A stretch of DNA of 64,000 nucleotides from Pontibacter coccineus (GCF_030546575.1 NZ_JAUOTN010000002.1:434001-498000), one strand, 5' to 3'. Positions 16,473 through 26,322 are shown, counted from the first letter of the stretch. The notes: a model not told the origin generated them from the letters alone. Translations and numbers: made by a program.

Positions 16473-17786
16473 ATGGATATTTTAATAATGGTGGGCCAGC
16501 TCATATTGGGCCTGACAATACTGGTTGGATTGCACGAGCTGGGACACATGTTGACTGCCAAATGGTTTGGCATGCGGGTAGAGAAGTATGCGATTGGATT
16601 TCCCCCCAAAATATTTAGCAAGAAGATAGGCGAAACAGAGTACATGCTGGGTCTGATCCCGCTGGGTGGTTTCGTGAAGATATCAGGCATGGTGGATGAG
16701 TCCCTCGACACAGAGGCGCTTCAGAAAGAGCCGGAGCCTTATGAATTTCGGGCCAAGCCAGCCTGGCAGCGCCTGATCGTGATGATGGGCGGCATTATCG
16801 TGAACGTGATCACGGGTATTGTCATTTTCATCGCCCTGAACTATTACTATGGCGAGACATACCTGCCGGCCAGTGAAGTGAAGTATGGCGTGCAGCCAAA
16901 CGAAATGGGCCAGGACCTGGGCTTTCAGGCTGGCGACAAAATTGTGGCCCTGAATGGGAAACCGCTTGAGAAGTTTGAGGACGTGTACTCCATGGATATG
17001 CTCCTGGGCCGCGACTCATACTACACGGTAGAACGCAAGGGTGAGCAGGTGAAAATACCTATTCCGGTAGACTTTATGGACCGCATGGCCGACAACAAAG
17101 AGCGCATGCTGTTTGTGCAGCCGCGGGTGCCTTTTGTAGTAGGTGAGGTAGCGCCTAATAGTCCTGCTTCAAAAGCTGGTTTGCAAGCCGGCGACTACAT
17201 CAGAACGGTTAACGGCGAAAGCATACAGTTCTTCAACGATATTCAGGCTGTTTTGCAGAAGTATGCCGGCAAGCCTGTAACCATAGGGGTGGAGCGCGAT
17301 AAAGAACTGGTAACCTTGAACGCTACCGTAAATGAAGACGCAACGCTTGGCTTCTACCAGAAGCCGCTCTTAGAGTATGCCACCCGCGACTACAGCCTGG
17401 GTGAATCCATTCCGTTGGGCACCAACCAGGCTTTTGGTGTGATTACGGCTAACCTTAAAGGATTCGGGAAGATATTCAGAGGAGAGGTGTCGGCTTCCAA
17501 GTCGTTGAGCGGACCGATCGGTATCGCCCAGATCTTCGGTGACACCTTCAATTGGTACAAATTCTGGTCGATCACCGGTATGCTGTCGATGGTGTTGGCC
17601 TTTATGAACTTCCTGCCAATTCCGGCGCTGGACGGCGGTCACGTTGTATTTTTAACATACGAGATGATCAGCGGTCGCAAGCCCTCTGATAATTTTTTAG
17701 AGAACGCTCAAAAAGTGGGCATGGTTTTATTGTTAGGCTTAATGGCTTTTGCTATATTTAACGATGTATTCAAGATAATCTTCTAA
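16473..17786 (+). CDS. rseP: RIP metalloprotease RseP (site-2 protease)
   Basis: 437 residues. Zinc-binding HELGH at residues 21-25 in the first transmembrane helix, PDZ-like segments in the periplasmic middle part (APNSPASKAGLQAGDYIRTV), and the second active-site motif IPALDGGHVVF near residue 385. It cuts transmembrane anti-sigma factors or signal peptide remnants within the inner membrane. Located directly after dxr and before a LysM gene 14 bp downstream, so probably one transcript. Confidence 0.96.
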   Translation: MDILIMVGQLILGLTILVGLHELGHMLTAKWFGMRVEKYAIGFPPKIFSKKIGETEYMLGLIPLGGFVKISGMVDESLDTEALQKEPEPYEFRAKPAWQRLIVMMGGIIVNVITGIVIFIALNYYYGETYLPASEVKYGVQPNEMGQDLGFQAGDKIVALNGKPLEKFEDVYSMDMLLGRDSYYTVERKGEQVKIPIPVDFMDRMADNKERMLFVQPRVPFVVGEVAPNSPASKAGLQAGDYIRTVNGESIQFFNDIQAVLQKYAGKPVTIGVERDKELVTLNATVNEDATLGFYQKPLLEYATRDYSLGESIPLGTNQAFGVITANLKGFGKIFRGEVSASKSLSGPIGIAQIFGDTFNWYKFWSITGMLSMVLAFMNFLPIPALDGGHVVFLTYEMISGRKPSDNFLENAQKVGMVLLLGLMAFAIFNDVFKIIF

Positions 17787-17800
17787 CCAAAGATTCGTTT

Positions 17801-19054
17801 ATGAGAGCCGTCGTGAAGAGCGCCTTAACTGTAGCCATTCTATTTGTTTTATTTGCATTTAATCAAGCCGGTGCTACACCAGTAGCATCGGCTTTTTCTA
17901 TACCTACGCAGTCCGCTGCAGCTGATACCGTATACCTGGTGCAGCAGGGTGATACCTATTACAGCCTGTCACGCCGGTTCAGTATCCCGCTCGACTCGCT
18001 GCAGAAGTGGAACGGCACGCAGCTGCAGATGGGCCAGACCCTATACCTGACTAACCGTAAGGCAAAGGTGAAAACGACTGCTGCCAAGTCAGCTACTCCT
18101 GCAACACAGGCCAAACCGCAACCGTCAACCGCTAGCCAGCAGCCTAAAACTACCGCACAGCCGAATCCGCCAGCTGCAAAGCCTGCCACAGCGGTACAGG
18201 CCACGCCACAGGCTCAGGCTGCCAAGCCAGCCGCTACCCCACCTGCCCAACCAGCAAAAGCGGCCAGCAAGACGAATAACCTAACAGGCCCGGCCCGCAC
18301 GCAGGCCAGTACATCAGCCGCAGCCTCTACACTGCCTACGCTGGAGAGTAAGGTGAAGCAGCGCATCCTAGTAGTGCCTTTCGACCCGTACCTGTATTTC
18401 TCTGACGCCGACGACGAGATCGCCCGCCATTCTAAGATACCGCGCCAGAACGTGCGCCACGTGTTCCGCGGCCGACTAAACGCCCTGCTGGCACCGGAAG
18501 GCTACGAGACCATTAACCTGCTGGGCGGCGTGTACCGCGACAGCGTGAGCGAACTGAGCACCCTGTACAAATCGCTGAGCTACGGCTACCAGGATAACAA
18601 GCAGTCGCGCTACAACCACCAGCCCACCGTAAAAGAGCGTGAAAACGCACTGGATTGGGTAAAACGCAAAAAGAACGACCTGAACATCAGAGGTGGGCAA
18701 CCGGCTACTGTACCCGTAGCGCAGGACGAGAACAAGCACTTTGGTGTGAAGGTGAAGGACCCGAAATTCTTCTCGCACTTCAACGGCCAGTATGGCATCG
18801 ACTACTACGTGTTCATCAACCAGTTTGAGGTGAAGACTAACTACGAAAACTGCCTGGACCGCGCCACCTGGAACTACGAACGTGACTTCCTGGTGCATTA
18901 CTCCATCTACAACAGCCAAGGCGAACTTGTGTCGGGCAATAAGGTGAAAGTGCCTTACCAATCTAACCTGAACGACGTGCAGCGCATTGTGAGCGACAAC
19001 ATGCCGAACATGGCCAAGCGTGTGCTGGCTGACCTGCCGCAAGCTCAGAAATAA
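17801..19054 (+). CDS. LysM domain secreted protein
   Basis: 417 residues: signal peptide (about 1-25), one LysM peptidoglycan-binding domain (YLVQQGDTYYSLSRRFSIPL to GQTLYLTNRKAKV, about residues 45-88), a long low-complexity Ala/Pro/Gln/Lys linker (about 88-180) and a C-terminal globular domain of about 230 residues with no motif I recognise (VPFDPYLYFSDADDEI, NYENCLDRATWNYERDFLVH). Probably periplasmic and cell-wall associated. The LysM is at the N-terminus, so the C-terminal domain may be the functional part. Follows rseP closely. Confidence 0.85.
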   Translation: MRAVVKSALTVAILFVLFAFNQAGATPVASAFSIPTQSAAADTVYLVQQGDTYYSLSRRFSIPLDSLQKWNGTQLQMGQTLYLTNRKAKVKTTAAKSATPATQAKPQPSTASQQPKTTAQPNPPAAKPATAVQATPQAQAAKPAATPPAQPAKAASKTNNLTGPARTQASTSAAASTLPTLESKVKQRILVVPFDPYLYFSDADDEIARHSKIPRQNVRHVFRGRLNALLAPEGYETINLLGGVYRDSVSELSTLYKSLSYGYQDNKQSRYNHQPTVKERENALDWVKRKKNDLNIRGGQPATVPVAQDENKHFGVKVKDPKFFSHFNGQYGIDYYVFINQFEVKTNYENCLDRATWNYERDFLVHYSIYNSQGELVSGNKVKVPYQSNLNDVQRIVSDNMPNMAKRVLADLPQAQK

Positions 19055-19064
19055 GTAATAATCC

Positions 19065-19811
19065 CTAAGTCCGTTTCCTGAGCCAGCTCAGCTTTAAAGC
19101 TGCGCTCACAGCGATGGTTCCCATCATGGCGCCAGTCAGGAACGAGACCACTATCCCCATTGGGGAGCGCATAAAGGTGCTGGCGTATAGGGCGTAGCCA
19201 ATGAAGGCTATACCTGCTATACCTATACCTACCCAAAACAAACACTTTTGCTGTAGACTCACCTGATCAGGTATAGCCGCGCCTGGCTGGCGCCAGGTAT
19301 AGAGCAGGATGAGCAGCGCACCCACCACGGTACTGCCATGCTGCACGATGCGGCAAAGCATGATCTCATAACCCATCACATCCACCAAACTTGTCAGCAC
19401 AGGCCACTTGCCTGCAAAGTAGCCTGTCTCGTGGGTAAAGGAATCCCAGAAAATGTGCGTAGCTGCGCCTAAGATCACTGAAAAGGCAAAGACAAACCAC
19501 CGATCCTTCAGATAAGAGAACCAGTTTAATTCCGGTACGGCCAGCGCCCTGCCTTTAAGCCAATCGGGGAGGTGATTTACAGCAGGCCGGCGCACGACCA
19601 TATGAAAGACAGTTGCTAACACGAGTGCAACAGGCAGGTTGAAATACAGCAAACCCTCCAGGGTATGGCTGCTGTGCTTAAAAAGGGGGAGCAGCAGAAA
19701 GTACTGAAAATCCGGTGCGATGCTGCCCGTGATCAAGCCGGTGGCGTAGAACCAGCGGCTGTGCTTCAGCAAAGGCAATACGGCAGCAGGATGCGCAGCA
19801 GTGAATGGCAT
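19065..19811 (-). CDS. DUF4184 family membrane protein
   Basis: 248 residues; MPFTAAHPAAVLPLLKHSRW and GSIAPDFQYFLL at the N-terminus plus ATHIFWDSFTHETGYF are the conserved His/Asp positions of DUF4184, a polytopic membrane family of unknown function related in pattern to membrane-bound metal-dependent hydrolases. Five or more helices are visible. One helix, reading VGIGIAGIAFIGYALYAS, is encoded by consecutive copies of the iterated motif (19208-19230). It ends 10 bp from the convergent LysM gene. Confidence 0.83.
   Translation of the reverse strand: MPFTAAHPAAVLPLLKHSRWFYATGLITGSIAPDFQYFLLLPLFKHSSHTLEGLLYFNLPVALVLATVFHMVVRRPAVNHLPDWLKGRALAVPELNWFSYLKDRWFVFAFSVILGAATHIFWDSFTHETGYFAGKWPVLTSLVDVMGYEIMLCRIVQHGSTVVGALLILLYTWRQPGAAIPDQVSLQQKCLFWVGIGIAGIAFIGYALYASTFMRSPMGIVVSFLTGAMMGTIAVSAALKLSWLRKRT
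19208..19302. repeat. Cluster of five iterated motif copies inside a coding sequence
   Basis: CTATACCT at 19208-19215, 19217-19224 and 19223-19230 (overlapping) and AGGTATAG at 19269-19276 and 19295-19302. On the coding (minus) strand the first three give Gly-Ile repeats in a membrane helix, so the protein appears to tolerate the DNA motif rather than dictate it. Confidence 0.8.
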
Positions 19812-19832
19812 AGGGTATAGGAAGCAATTAGA

Positions 19833-21818
19833 CTACTTTGCTATACCTCGCCCTTGCAGTACTGGTTTTATCAATCGGAATTCTACGCGGCGGTTAATGC
19901 GGCGGTCTTCTTCAGTCTTCTCATCGCGCAGGGGTTTGCTGCTTCCATAGCCATAGGCATCGATTCGCCCATCCTCAAGGCGCACCTTGTGCTGGATGTA
20001 CTGCAGGATGGCATCGGCACGGTCTTTCGACAGGATCTGGTTAAACTCAGGATCGCCGGCGCTGTCAGTGTGGCCCGCAATCTCCAGCCGGAACCCAGGG
20101 TTTTCCACCAGGAAGTAAGCCACTTCATCCAGAATGGCGTGCATCTCGGCGGTGATATTCGATTCGTTCGGCTCGAACTCAATGTTACTGAACACGATCG
20201 GAATGTTGTGGTCAATCACCCGAGTCATGATTTGCAGTGAAGTGTCCTGCTGCAATGCCAGTTCCCGCTCAATCGTGAAGAAATCCGGACTCTGGATGAT
20301 CATCATGTAGCGGGCGTTATCGATCAGGTTGAAGGCAAACGAACCGTCCGGCCGGATGTACTTCGAGGAAATCTCGATGCCGTTGTCGAGGTCGATGATG
20401 GAGATGACACCCGAAAGCGGTTTGTTGGAAACAGAATCGCGCAAGACGCCTTCCACTTTGGTCACAGCCAGCGGGTGGGCTTCCATGGGCAGCGGGAAAG
20501 AGTAGAGGTCCAGATTTTTGAGGTCGCTTTCTTCGGAGCGGGCATAGTACAGGTTCTGCGACTGCGAGTCGATGGTGAAGTAGTATTCGCTGCCACGCCC
20601 GTTCACGAGCGGCCCGATGTTACGCGGCTCCTGCCATTTGTTGCCCACCAGGTAGGTCTTGTAGATGTCGAAATCACCGAAATTGAATAGCTGCCCGCGC
20701 GAACTGAAGTAGAGCACCTTGTACTTGGGATGGTAGAAAGGGCTCACCTCGCTCTGGCGCGTGTTGATGATCGGGCCCATGTTCTGCGCAGGCGCCCAAG
20801 CCCCGCTCTTCAGCTTGTGCGTGAAGTAGATGTCAGACAGACCGAAGCCACCCAGGCGGTCGGAAGCAAAGTAGAGCGTGTCCTCGTTGGGCGACAGGGT
20901 AGGCTGCGAGTCCCAGGACGGGCTGTTCACGCTTGGCCCCAGGTTCTCGATCTCGTGCCAGCTGCCGTCGGGCTGCAGGCTTGCCTTGTACAGGTCACAG
21001 TTGCCGAAGCCGTCCGGCGATTCGCAGCGGGCAAAGTAGAGTGTCTTTCCGTCGCGGGTGAGCGTGGCGGAGCCTTCGTTGTAAATACTGTTGATGGGCT
21101 TGCCAAAGGACTGCGCCTCGGTCCAGTAACCGTTGCTGTTATGAGAGTAGTACAGGTCCTCGTTTGGCTTGCTCTCTATACCTTGAAAAGTGCGCTTCGA
21201 GGTGAAGATAAGCGTACTGTTGTCGGCGTTGAGGGTAGGGCCGTAGTCTTCGTAAATCGAGTTGATGGTGTTGCCCATGTTCAGGTATACCCCACGCGGC
21301 GGCTGGTAGGTCGAAATGGACTTGCGGTACTCCACCAGCTCGTAGTAATAGCTCAGCGGCACATAATAGTCCTTGGTGTTCTGTTCCAGCGAGTCGTAGT
21401 AGGATTGTACCTGGCGGATGTCGGAGCGGTGGTGCTTGAGCACGAGGCGGTATACCTCCATGGCCTGGGCCATCATATCCTGGCGCTCATAAAGCTGACC
21501 CAGCCTCCAAAGCAGGTTGGTGTCTTTGTAGAAGTTCTGCACGCCGAAATTGCGCACGTAGCCCTCCAGCAGCCTAAGGGCCTGTCCGTACTGCTTGCGC
21601 CGCTCCAGGCGTTGTATCTCTGAAAATTTTTTGGAATCCTTGTAGTAGGCGATCCGGTTCAGGTTCGGGAAATCCAGGTGCATTTCCTGGTTCGGGACCT
21701 TTTTCTTCACCTTCACGTCAGGCCCGTCTTGCAATGGCGTATGCTTCAACTGACCCAGGCACAGAAGTGGGGCCAGCAACAGCAGCAGGAAGAAAGCAGG
21801 GGCATTAAGTCGTTTCAT
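19833..21818 (-). CDS. OmpA family protein with TPR-like and PD40 beta-propeller repeats
   Basis: 661 residues from the ATG at 21818 (signal MKRLNAPAFFLLLLLAPLLC; the nine residues upstream add nothing). Helical TPR-like region (about 60-160), then WD40-like PD40 blades (SATLTRDGKTLYFA, PTLSPNEDTLYFASDR, SPFYHPKYKVLYFSSR), a carboxypeptidase-regulatory-like beta domain, and a C-terminal OmpA peptidoglycan-binding domain (LEIAGHTDSAGDPEFNQILS, RRINRRVEFRL). Anchored between outer membrane and peptidoglycan. The architecture is common in Bacteroidota, including a gliding/T9SS-associated protein (PorE-like), so a link to the T9SS cargo genes nearby is possible but not shown. Confidence 0.88.
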   Translation of the reverse strand: MKRLNAPAFFLLLLLAPLLCLGQLKHTPLQDGPDVKVKKKVPNQEMHLDFPNLNRIAYYKDSKKFSEIQRLERRKQYGQALRLLEGYVRNFGVQNFYKDTNLLWRLGQLYERQDMMAQAMEVYRLVLKHHRSDIRQVQSYYDSLEQNTKDYYVPLSYYYELVEYRKSISTYQPPRGVYLNMGNTINSIYEDYGPTLNADNSTLIFTSKRTFQGIESKPNEDLYYSHNSNGYWTEAQSFGKPINSIYNEGSATLTRDGKTLYFARCESPDGFGNCDLYKASLQPDGSWHEIENLGPSVNSPSWDSQPTLSPNEDTLYFASDRLGGFGLSDIYFTHKLKSGAWAPAQNMGPIINTRQSEVSPFYHPKYKVLYFSSRGQLFNFGDFDIYKTYLVGNKWQEPRNIGPLVNGRGSEYYFTIDSQSQNLYYARSEESDLKNLDLYSFPLPMEAHPLAVTKVEGVLRDSVSNKPLSGVISIIDLDNGIEISSKYIRPDGSFAFNLIDNARYMMIIQSPDFFTIERELALQQDTSLQIMTRVIDHNIPIVFSNIEFEPNESNITAEMHAILDEVAYFLVENPGFRLEIAGHTDSAGDPEFNQILSKDRADAILQYIQHKVRLEDGRIDAYGYGSSKPLRDEKTEEDRRINRRVEFRLIKPVLQGRGIAK

Positions 21819-22043
21819 CGGCACAGGGCGTGATACCTGAACCAAAGATATTATTTTTTAGCCTATGTTCTGAAACGTTTTATTAATAATCCCTTATATT
21901 TTGGGAATACGTGCCAACGCCGCTGCCAGCGCGACAATTTAGACAGGTGGGAGTACTTGGCACAGGTCTTGACAATAATACACTCCACAGGCATAAAGCA
22001 GATTTTACCTTACCTTTATGTCAATTTGGCACTGATACAATCT

Positions 22044-24533
22044 ATGAACTATACACTGGAGAATTTTCTCAACCAACTTTTAATCGGAAACATGTCGGTA
22101 GATGATAGCGATGATCTGATTCCGGTAATCACCACAGACCCTGACGAAGAAATGCTGCCGGAAGACATGCCGGACGAACTGCCTTTACTGGCGGTGCGCA
22201 ACACAGTATTGTTTCCGGGTGTGGTATTGCCTATTACCGTTAGCCGCAAAAAATCAGTGCGCCTCGTGCGCAAAGCCCATAAAGGCGACAAGATCGTCGG
22301 GGTGGTGGCGCAGCGCAACACCAACAGCGACGATCCGTCAGCCGAAGACCTGTACGAGATCGGTACCATGGCCAAGATCCTGAAAATGCTGGTACTGCCC
22401 GATGGCAACACGACCATCATTATCCAGGGCCAAAGCCGTTTCAAAATAGAGGAGGTGACGCAGGAAGACCCTTACCTGTCGGCCAAGGTGAGCTACTGCA
22501 AGGATACCTTCCCCAACAAAAAGAGCAAGGAGGTAAAAGCCCTGGTGCACTCGCTGAAAGACGCGGCTGCCAAGATGCTCAAACTCAACCCCGAGATTCC
22601 GCAGGAGGCGCAGGTCGCCCTTGATAATATTGATAGCCCGAGTTTCCTGACCCACTTCCTGTCGAGCAACCTGAACGTGGATGTGGCGCAGAAACAGAAG
22701 CTGCTGGAAGTGAACGACGGCGTGGAGCGCGGTACGCAGCTGCTGGAGATCATGCTGCGCGAGATCCAGTTGCTGGAACTCAAGCAGGAGATTCATACGA
22801 AAGTACACACCGACATCGATCAGCAGCAGCGCGACTACTTCTTGCGCCAGCAGATCAAGGTGTTGCAGGACGAGCTGGGGCAGGAGGGACCTGATCAGGA
22901 GATCGAGCGTTTCCGCGAGCGTTCCATGAAAAAGAAGTGGCCGGAAGCTGTGGCCAAGCATTTCAACAAAGAGATCGAGCGATTGGCCCGCCTCAACCCG
23001 CAGGCAGCCGAGTACCCGGTGGCGGTCAACTACCTGGAGTTTCTGCTCGATCTGCCCTGGAACGAAACCACCAAAGACAACTTCAACCTGAAGCGCACCA
23101 AAAAGATACTCGACGCCGATCACTACGGTCTGGAGAAAGTGAAGGAGCGCATCATTGAGTACCTAGCCGTGCTCAAGCTGAAAAAGGATATGAAAGCGCC
23201 GATTCTGTGCCTCTACGGACCTCCGGGTGTGGGTAAAACCTCGCTGGGCCGTTCGATTGCCACCGCTTTGGGTCGCAAATATGTCAGAATGTCACTGGGC
23301 GGCGTGCGCGACGAGGCGGAGATCCGCGGCCATCGCCGCACCTATGTGGGCGCCATGCCGGGTAAGATCATCAGCCAGATCAAAAAAGTAGGCTCTTCCA
23401 ACCCGGTCATCATCCTTGACGAGATCGACAAACTGGCCTCCGATTTCCGCGGCGACCCGTCTTCGGCCTTGCTGGAAGTGCTGGACCCGGAGCAGAACCA
23501 TACCTTCATGGACAACTACCTGGACGTGGAGTACGACCTCTCGAAGGTGCTGTTCATTGCCACGGCCAACTCACTCGACACCATTCAGCCTGCCCTGCGC
23601 GACCGAATGGAGATCATCGAGCTGACCGGCTATACCTTAGAGGAGAAAACGGAGATAGCCAAGCGCCACCTGGTGCCGAAGCAGGTAAGTGAGCATGGCC
23701 TGGAGGAGGAAGACGTAAAAATGTCGAAGGCCACGCTACAGAAGGTGATCGACGACTACACCCGCGAGTCGGGTGTGCGTAGCCTGGAGCGTAAAATCGG
23801 GCAACTGGTGCGCAACACGGCCAAGCAGAAGGCGATGGAGGAAAAGTACACCCCATCCATTAAGCCAGAAGACGTCGTAAAAATTCTCGGACCGGAGACA
23901 TTCGACAAAGAAATCTACCAGGACATCGATACAGCCGGTGTGGTAACGGGCCTGGCCTGGACCTCGGTGGGTGGTGATATCCTCTTCATTGAGTCTATCC
24001 TGAGTAAAGGCAAAGGCAAGCTGACGCTTTCCGGGCAGCTGGGTGATGTGATGAAAGAGTCTGCCATGACGGCCATCTCATACCTGAAGGCCCACGCTGA
24101 GCTGTTAAACATTGACTACCGCCTGTTCGATCAGTATGACCTGCACATCCACTTCCCGGAGGGCGCCGTGCCAAAAGACGGTCCGTCGGCAGGTATAGCT
24201 ATCTTCACGTCCATCGCGTCTGTGTTCACGCAACGCAAAGTGAAGTCGCGCCTGGCGATGACGGGTGAGATTACGTTGCGTGGCAAGGTGCTGCCGGTGG
24301 GCGGTATCAAAGAGAAGATTCTGGCTGCGAAAAGGGCAGGTATAACGGATGTGATCCTCTGCCAGAAAAACCGCAAAGACATCACCGAGATACCGGACCA
24401 ATACATCAAAGGTCTGCAAATTCACTACGTGGACCGCGTGGATGATGTGGTGCAGATTGCTTTGCTCAAGCAGAAAGTGAAGCATCCGCTCAATCTGACC
24501 ATATCGGAGGATGTGAAAGGAATGAATATCTAA
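22044..24533 (+). CDS. lon: ATP-dependent protease Lon
   Basis: 829 residues from ATG 22044; ATG 22092 (MSVDDSDDLI) is an equally good start, and the 29 codons upstream of 22044 are not Lon-like. N-terminal substrate domain (LPLLAVRNTVLFPGVVLPIT), AAA+ module with Walker A GPPGVGKTSLGRS (about residue 392) and Walker B VIILDEIDKL, and the protease domain with the catalytic Ser in PKDGPSAGI (about residue 716) and Lys in VGGIKEKILAAKRAG (about residue 757). Degrades misfolded and regulatory proteins in the cytoplasm. Divergent from the OmpA gene; followed by a structured 391-bp spacer and hslU. Confidence 0.96.
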   Translation: MNYTLENFLNQLLIGNMSVDDSDDLIPVITTDPDEEMLPEDMPDELPLLAVRNTVLFPGVVLPITVSRKKSVRLVRKAHKGDKIVGVVAQRNTNSDDPSAEDLYEIGTMAKILKMLVLPDGNTTIIIQGQSRFKIEEVTQEDPYLSAKVSYCKDTFPNKKSKEVKALVHSLKDAAAKMLKLNPEIPQEAQVALDNIDSPSFLTHFLSSNLNVDVAQKQKLLEVNDGVERGTQLLEIMLREIQLLELKQEIHTKVHTDIDQQQRDYFLRQQIKVLQDELGQEGPDQEIERFRERSMKKKWPEAVAKHFNKEIERLARLNPQAAEYPVAVNYLEFLLDLPWNETTKDNFNLKRTKKILDADHYGLEKVKERIIEYLAVLKLKKDMKAPILCLYGPPGVGKTSLGRSIATALGRKYVRMSLGGVRDEAEIRGHRRTYVGAMPGKIISQIKKVGSSNPVIILDEIDKLASDFRGDPSSALLEVLDPEQNHTFMDNYLDVEYDLSKVLFIATANSLDTIQPALRDRMEIIELTGYTLEEKTEIAKRHLVPKQVSEHGLEEEDVKMSKATLQKVIDDYTRESGVRSLERKIGQLVRNTAKQKAMEEKYTPSIKPEDVVKILGPETFDKEIYQDIDTAGVVTGLAWTSVGGDILFIESILSKGKGKLTLSGQLGDVMKESAMTAISYLKAHAELLNIDYRLFDQYDLHIHFPEGAVPKDGPSAGIAIFTSIASVFTQRKVKSRLAMTGEITLRGKVLPVGGIKEKILAAKRAGITDVILCQKNRKDITEIPDQYIKGLQIHYVDRVDDVVQIALLKQKVKHPLNLTISEDVKGMNI

Positions 24534-24924
24534 AGGTGAGTCGGGTCGCCCCAATTGCGTGCCCTATCCGTGAGTCTTCTGCTAAGGCAGAGACATAGCT
24601 TTAAACGGCATGGGTTGCCAGGTGCGCACCTTTGCGGGGCCGACCGGCAGCCCATGCCGTTTGATGTTCATTTGGGCGAGCAACAAACCAGCGTATATAC
24701 CGGTTTGTATGTTGCGCAAGGCACACCACCTGTACAATTTTGACGTTGTATACCTGGATGCCTGCGGCAACTAAGCCAGAAGAGAAGGAGCTGGGGAATC
24801 AGGTCGCTCGCGGAACACATCTTCACCCTTCGCACGGACACGTTCCTGAAACGTAGAAGGAAAGAATAAGGCAGCTTATACCTTTAAGTGTGGCTGTCGG
24901 GTTTGTAAATTTTAAAAATCGAAA
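24534..24924. other. 391-bp lon-hslU spacer, no convincing ORF
   Basis: Holds a strong stem-loop (24603-24662), a second weaker one (ACAAACC near 24681 with GGTTTGT near 24701), two iterated motif copies near 24730 and 24879, and presumably the hslU promoter in the AT-rich last 60 bp. The 62-codon frame at 24555-24743 has no RBS and reads across both hairpins, so I do not call it. Confidence 0.6.
24603..24662 (+). ncRNA. Structured element between lon and hslU
   Basis: AAACGGCATGGGTTGCC (24603-24619) pairs with 24646-24662 over 17 positions with one G-U wobble. The 26-nt loop contains the self-complementary AGGTGCGCACCT (24620-24631), giving a stacked two-hairpin structure. No run of T follows, so it is not a plain terminator. 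It could be a 3'-UTR element of lon, a small RNA, or a REP-like repeat; I recognise no family. Confidence 0.4.
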
Positions 24925-26322
24925 ATGTTAGATTCAATTGAGCATTTGACACCAGCCCAGATTGTGGAGGAGCTGGATAAATATATCATCGGGCAGAAAG
25001 ACGCCAAACGTAACGTAGCCATTGCGCTGCGCAACCGCTGGCGCCGCATGAATGCCGACGAAAGCATTCGCCGAGAAATCGTGCCCAACAACATCCTGAT
25101 GATCGGTGCAACGGGTGTGGGTAAAACCGAAATCGCCCGCCGTCTGGCCAAGATCGCGGACGCACCCTTTACCAAAGTAGAGGCTTCCAAGTTTACGGAA
25201 GTAGGCTACGTGGGCCGCGACGTGGAAAGCATGGTGCGCGACCTCGTGGAGCAATCCGTGAACATGGTGAAGACCAGAAAGAAAGAAGAAGTGAAGCAGA
25301 AAGCCGCCGAGGTAGTGGAAGACATCATCCTCGATGCGCTGATTCCGCCTATCCAGGGTGGCCGCGCAACGCCGAGTTTTTCGAGTACTTCCGAGCCAAA
25401 CGGCATGCCCGATAACGATTACGAACTGAACGAACGCACCCGCGAGAAATTCAGAGAAAAAATCCGCAACGGTGAGCTCGAGGACCGCAAAATAGAGATC
25501 CGGGTGCAGCAGAGCGCTATGCCAGGCATGGGCGTGATGGGGCCAGGTATGGACGAGGCTTCCATGATGAACATCCAGGAGATGATCAGCGGCATGATGC
25601 CCAAAAAGACCAAGAAACGCAAGGTGAGCATCGCCGAAGCCCGCAAGATTTTGCTGGAAGAGGAAGCCGCCAAGCTGATTGATATGGACGAGGTGAAGGA
25701 AGAGGCTATCTTCAAGGCAGAGAACTCCGGCGTGATCTTCATCGACGAAATTGACAAAGTAGCCAGCGCGAGCGGCAAAGGCGGCAGCGGTCCCGATGTG
25801 AGCCGCGAAGGTGTGCAGCGCGACCTTCTGCCAATCGTGGAAGGCTCAACTGTTAACACCAAGTATGGCGTCATCAACACCGACCACATCCTGTTCATTG
25901 CCGCCGGCGCGTTCCACGTGGCCAAACCGTCGGACCTTATACCTGAGTTGCAGGGCCGTTTCCCGATCCGCGTGGAGTTGCAGAGCCTGACCAAGGAGGA
26001 CTTCTACCAGATCCTGAAGTTCCCGAAAAATGCCCTGACTAAGCAGTATGAGGCGCTACTGAGAGCGGAAAATGTAGAGTTGAGCTTTGCCGACGAAGCT
26101 CTGGACGAGATCGCGAACATCGCCTTTGAAGTGAACTCGGAAGTGGAAAACATCGGTGCCCGCCGTCTGCACACGGTCATGAGTCGTTTGCTCAACGACA
26201 TCCTCTTCGACGTACCCGACAAGATCGGCCCCAACGCTCGCATCGTCGTCAACCGCGAGATGGTGCTCGAAAGGCTGTCTGATATGGTGAAGAACCGGGA
26301 CCTGAGCCAGTATATCTTGTAA
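24925..26322 (+). CDS. hslU: ATP-dependent protease ATPase subunit HslU (ClpY)
   Basis: 465 residues. N-terminal LTPAQIVEELDKYIIGQKDA, Walker A IGATGVGKTEIARR (about residues 58-71), the HslU signature FTEVGYVGRDVESMVRDLV, a variable I-domain with a Met-rich patch (residues about 195-225), Walker B GVIFIDEIDKVAS, and the family C-terminus VKNRDLSQYIL that docks into HslV. It unfolds substrates for the HslV peptidase. hslV is not adjacent and not in the window. Ends at a strong terminator (26442-26481). Confidence 0.96.
   Translation: MLDSIEHLTPAQIVEELDKYIIGQKDAKRNVAIALRNRWRRMNADESIRREIVPNNILMIGATGVGKTEIARRLAKIADAPFTKVEASKFTEVGYVGRDVESMVRDLVEQSVNMVKTRKKEEVKQKAAEVVEDIILDALIPPIQGGRATPSFSSTSEPNGMPDNDYELNERTREKFREKIRNGELEDRKIEIRVQQSAMPGMGVMGPGMDEASMMNIQEMISGMMPKKTKKRKVSIAEARKILLEEEAAKLIDMDEVKEEAIFKAENSGVIFIDEIDKVASASGKGGSGPDVSREGVQRDLLPIVEGSTVNTKYGVINTDHILFIAAGAFHVAKPSDLIPELQGRFPIRVELQSLTKEDFYQILKFPKNALTKQYEALLRAENVELSFADEALDEIANIAFEVNSEVENIGARRLHTVMSRLLNDILFDVPDKIGPNARIVVNREMVLERLSDMVKNRDLSQYIL

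Noticed and set aside
24555..24743. 62-codon ORF between lon and hslU
   Set aside because: Reads through both strong hairpins, has no RBS and no recognisable composition; more likely untranslated structured DNA.
22044..26322. lon-hslU as an HslVU operon
   Set aside because: hslV is not present and a 391-bp structured spacer separates the genes.
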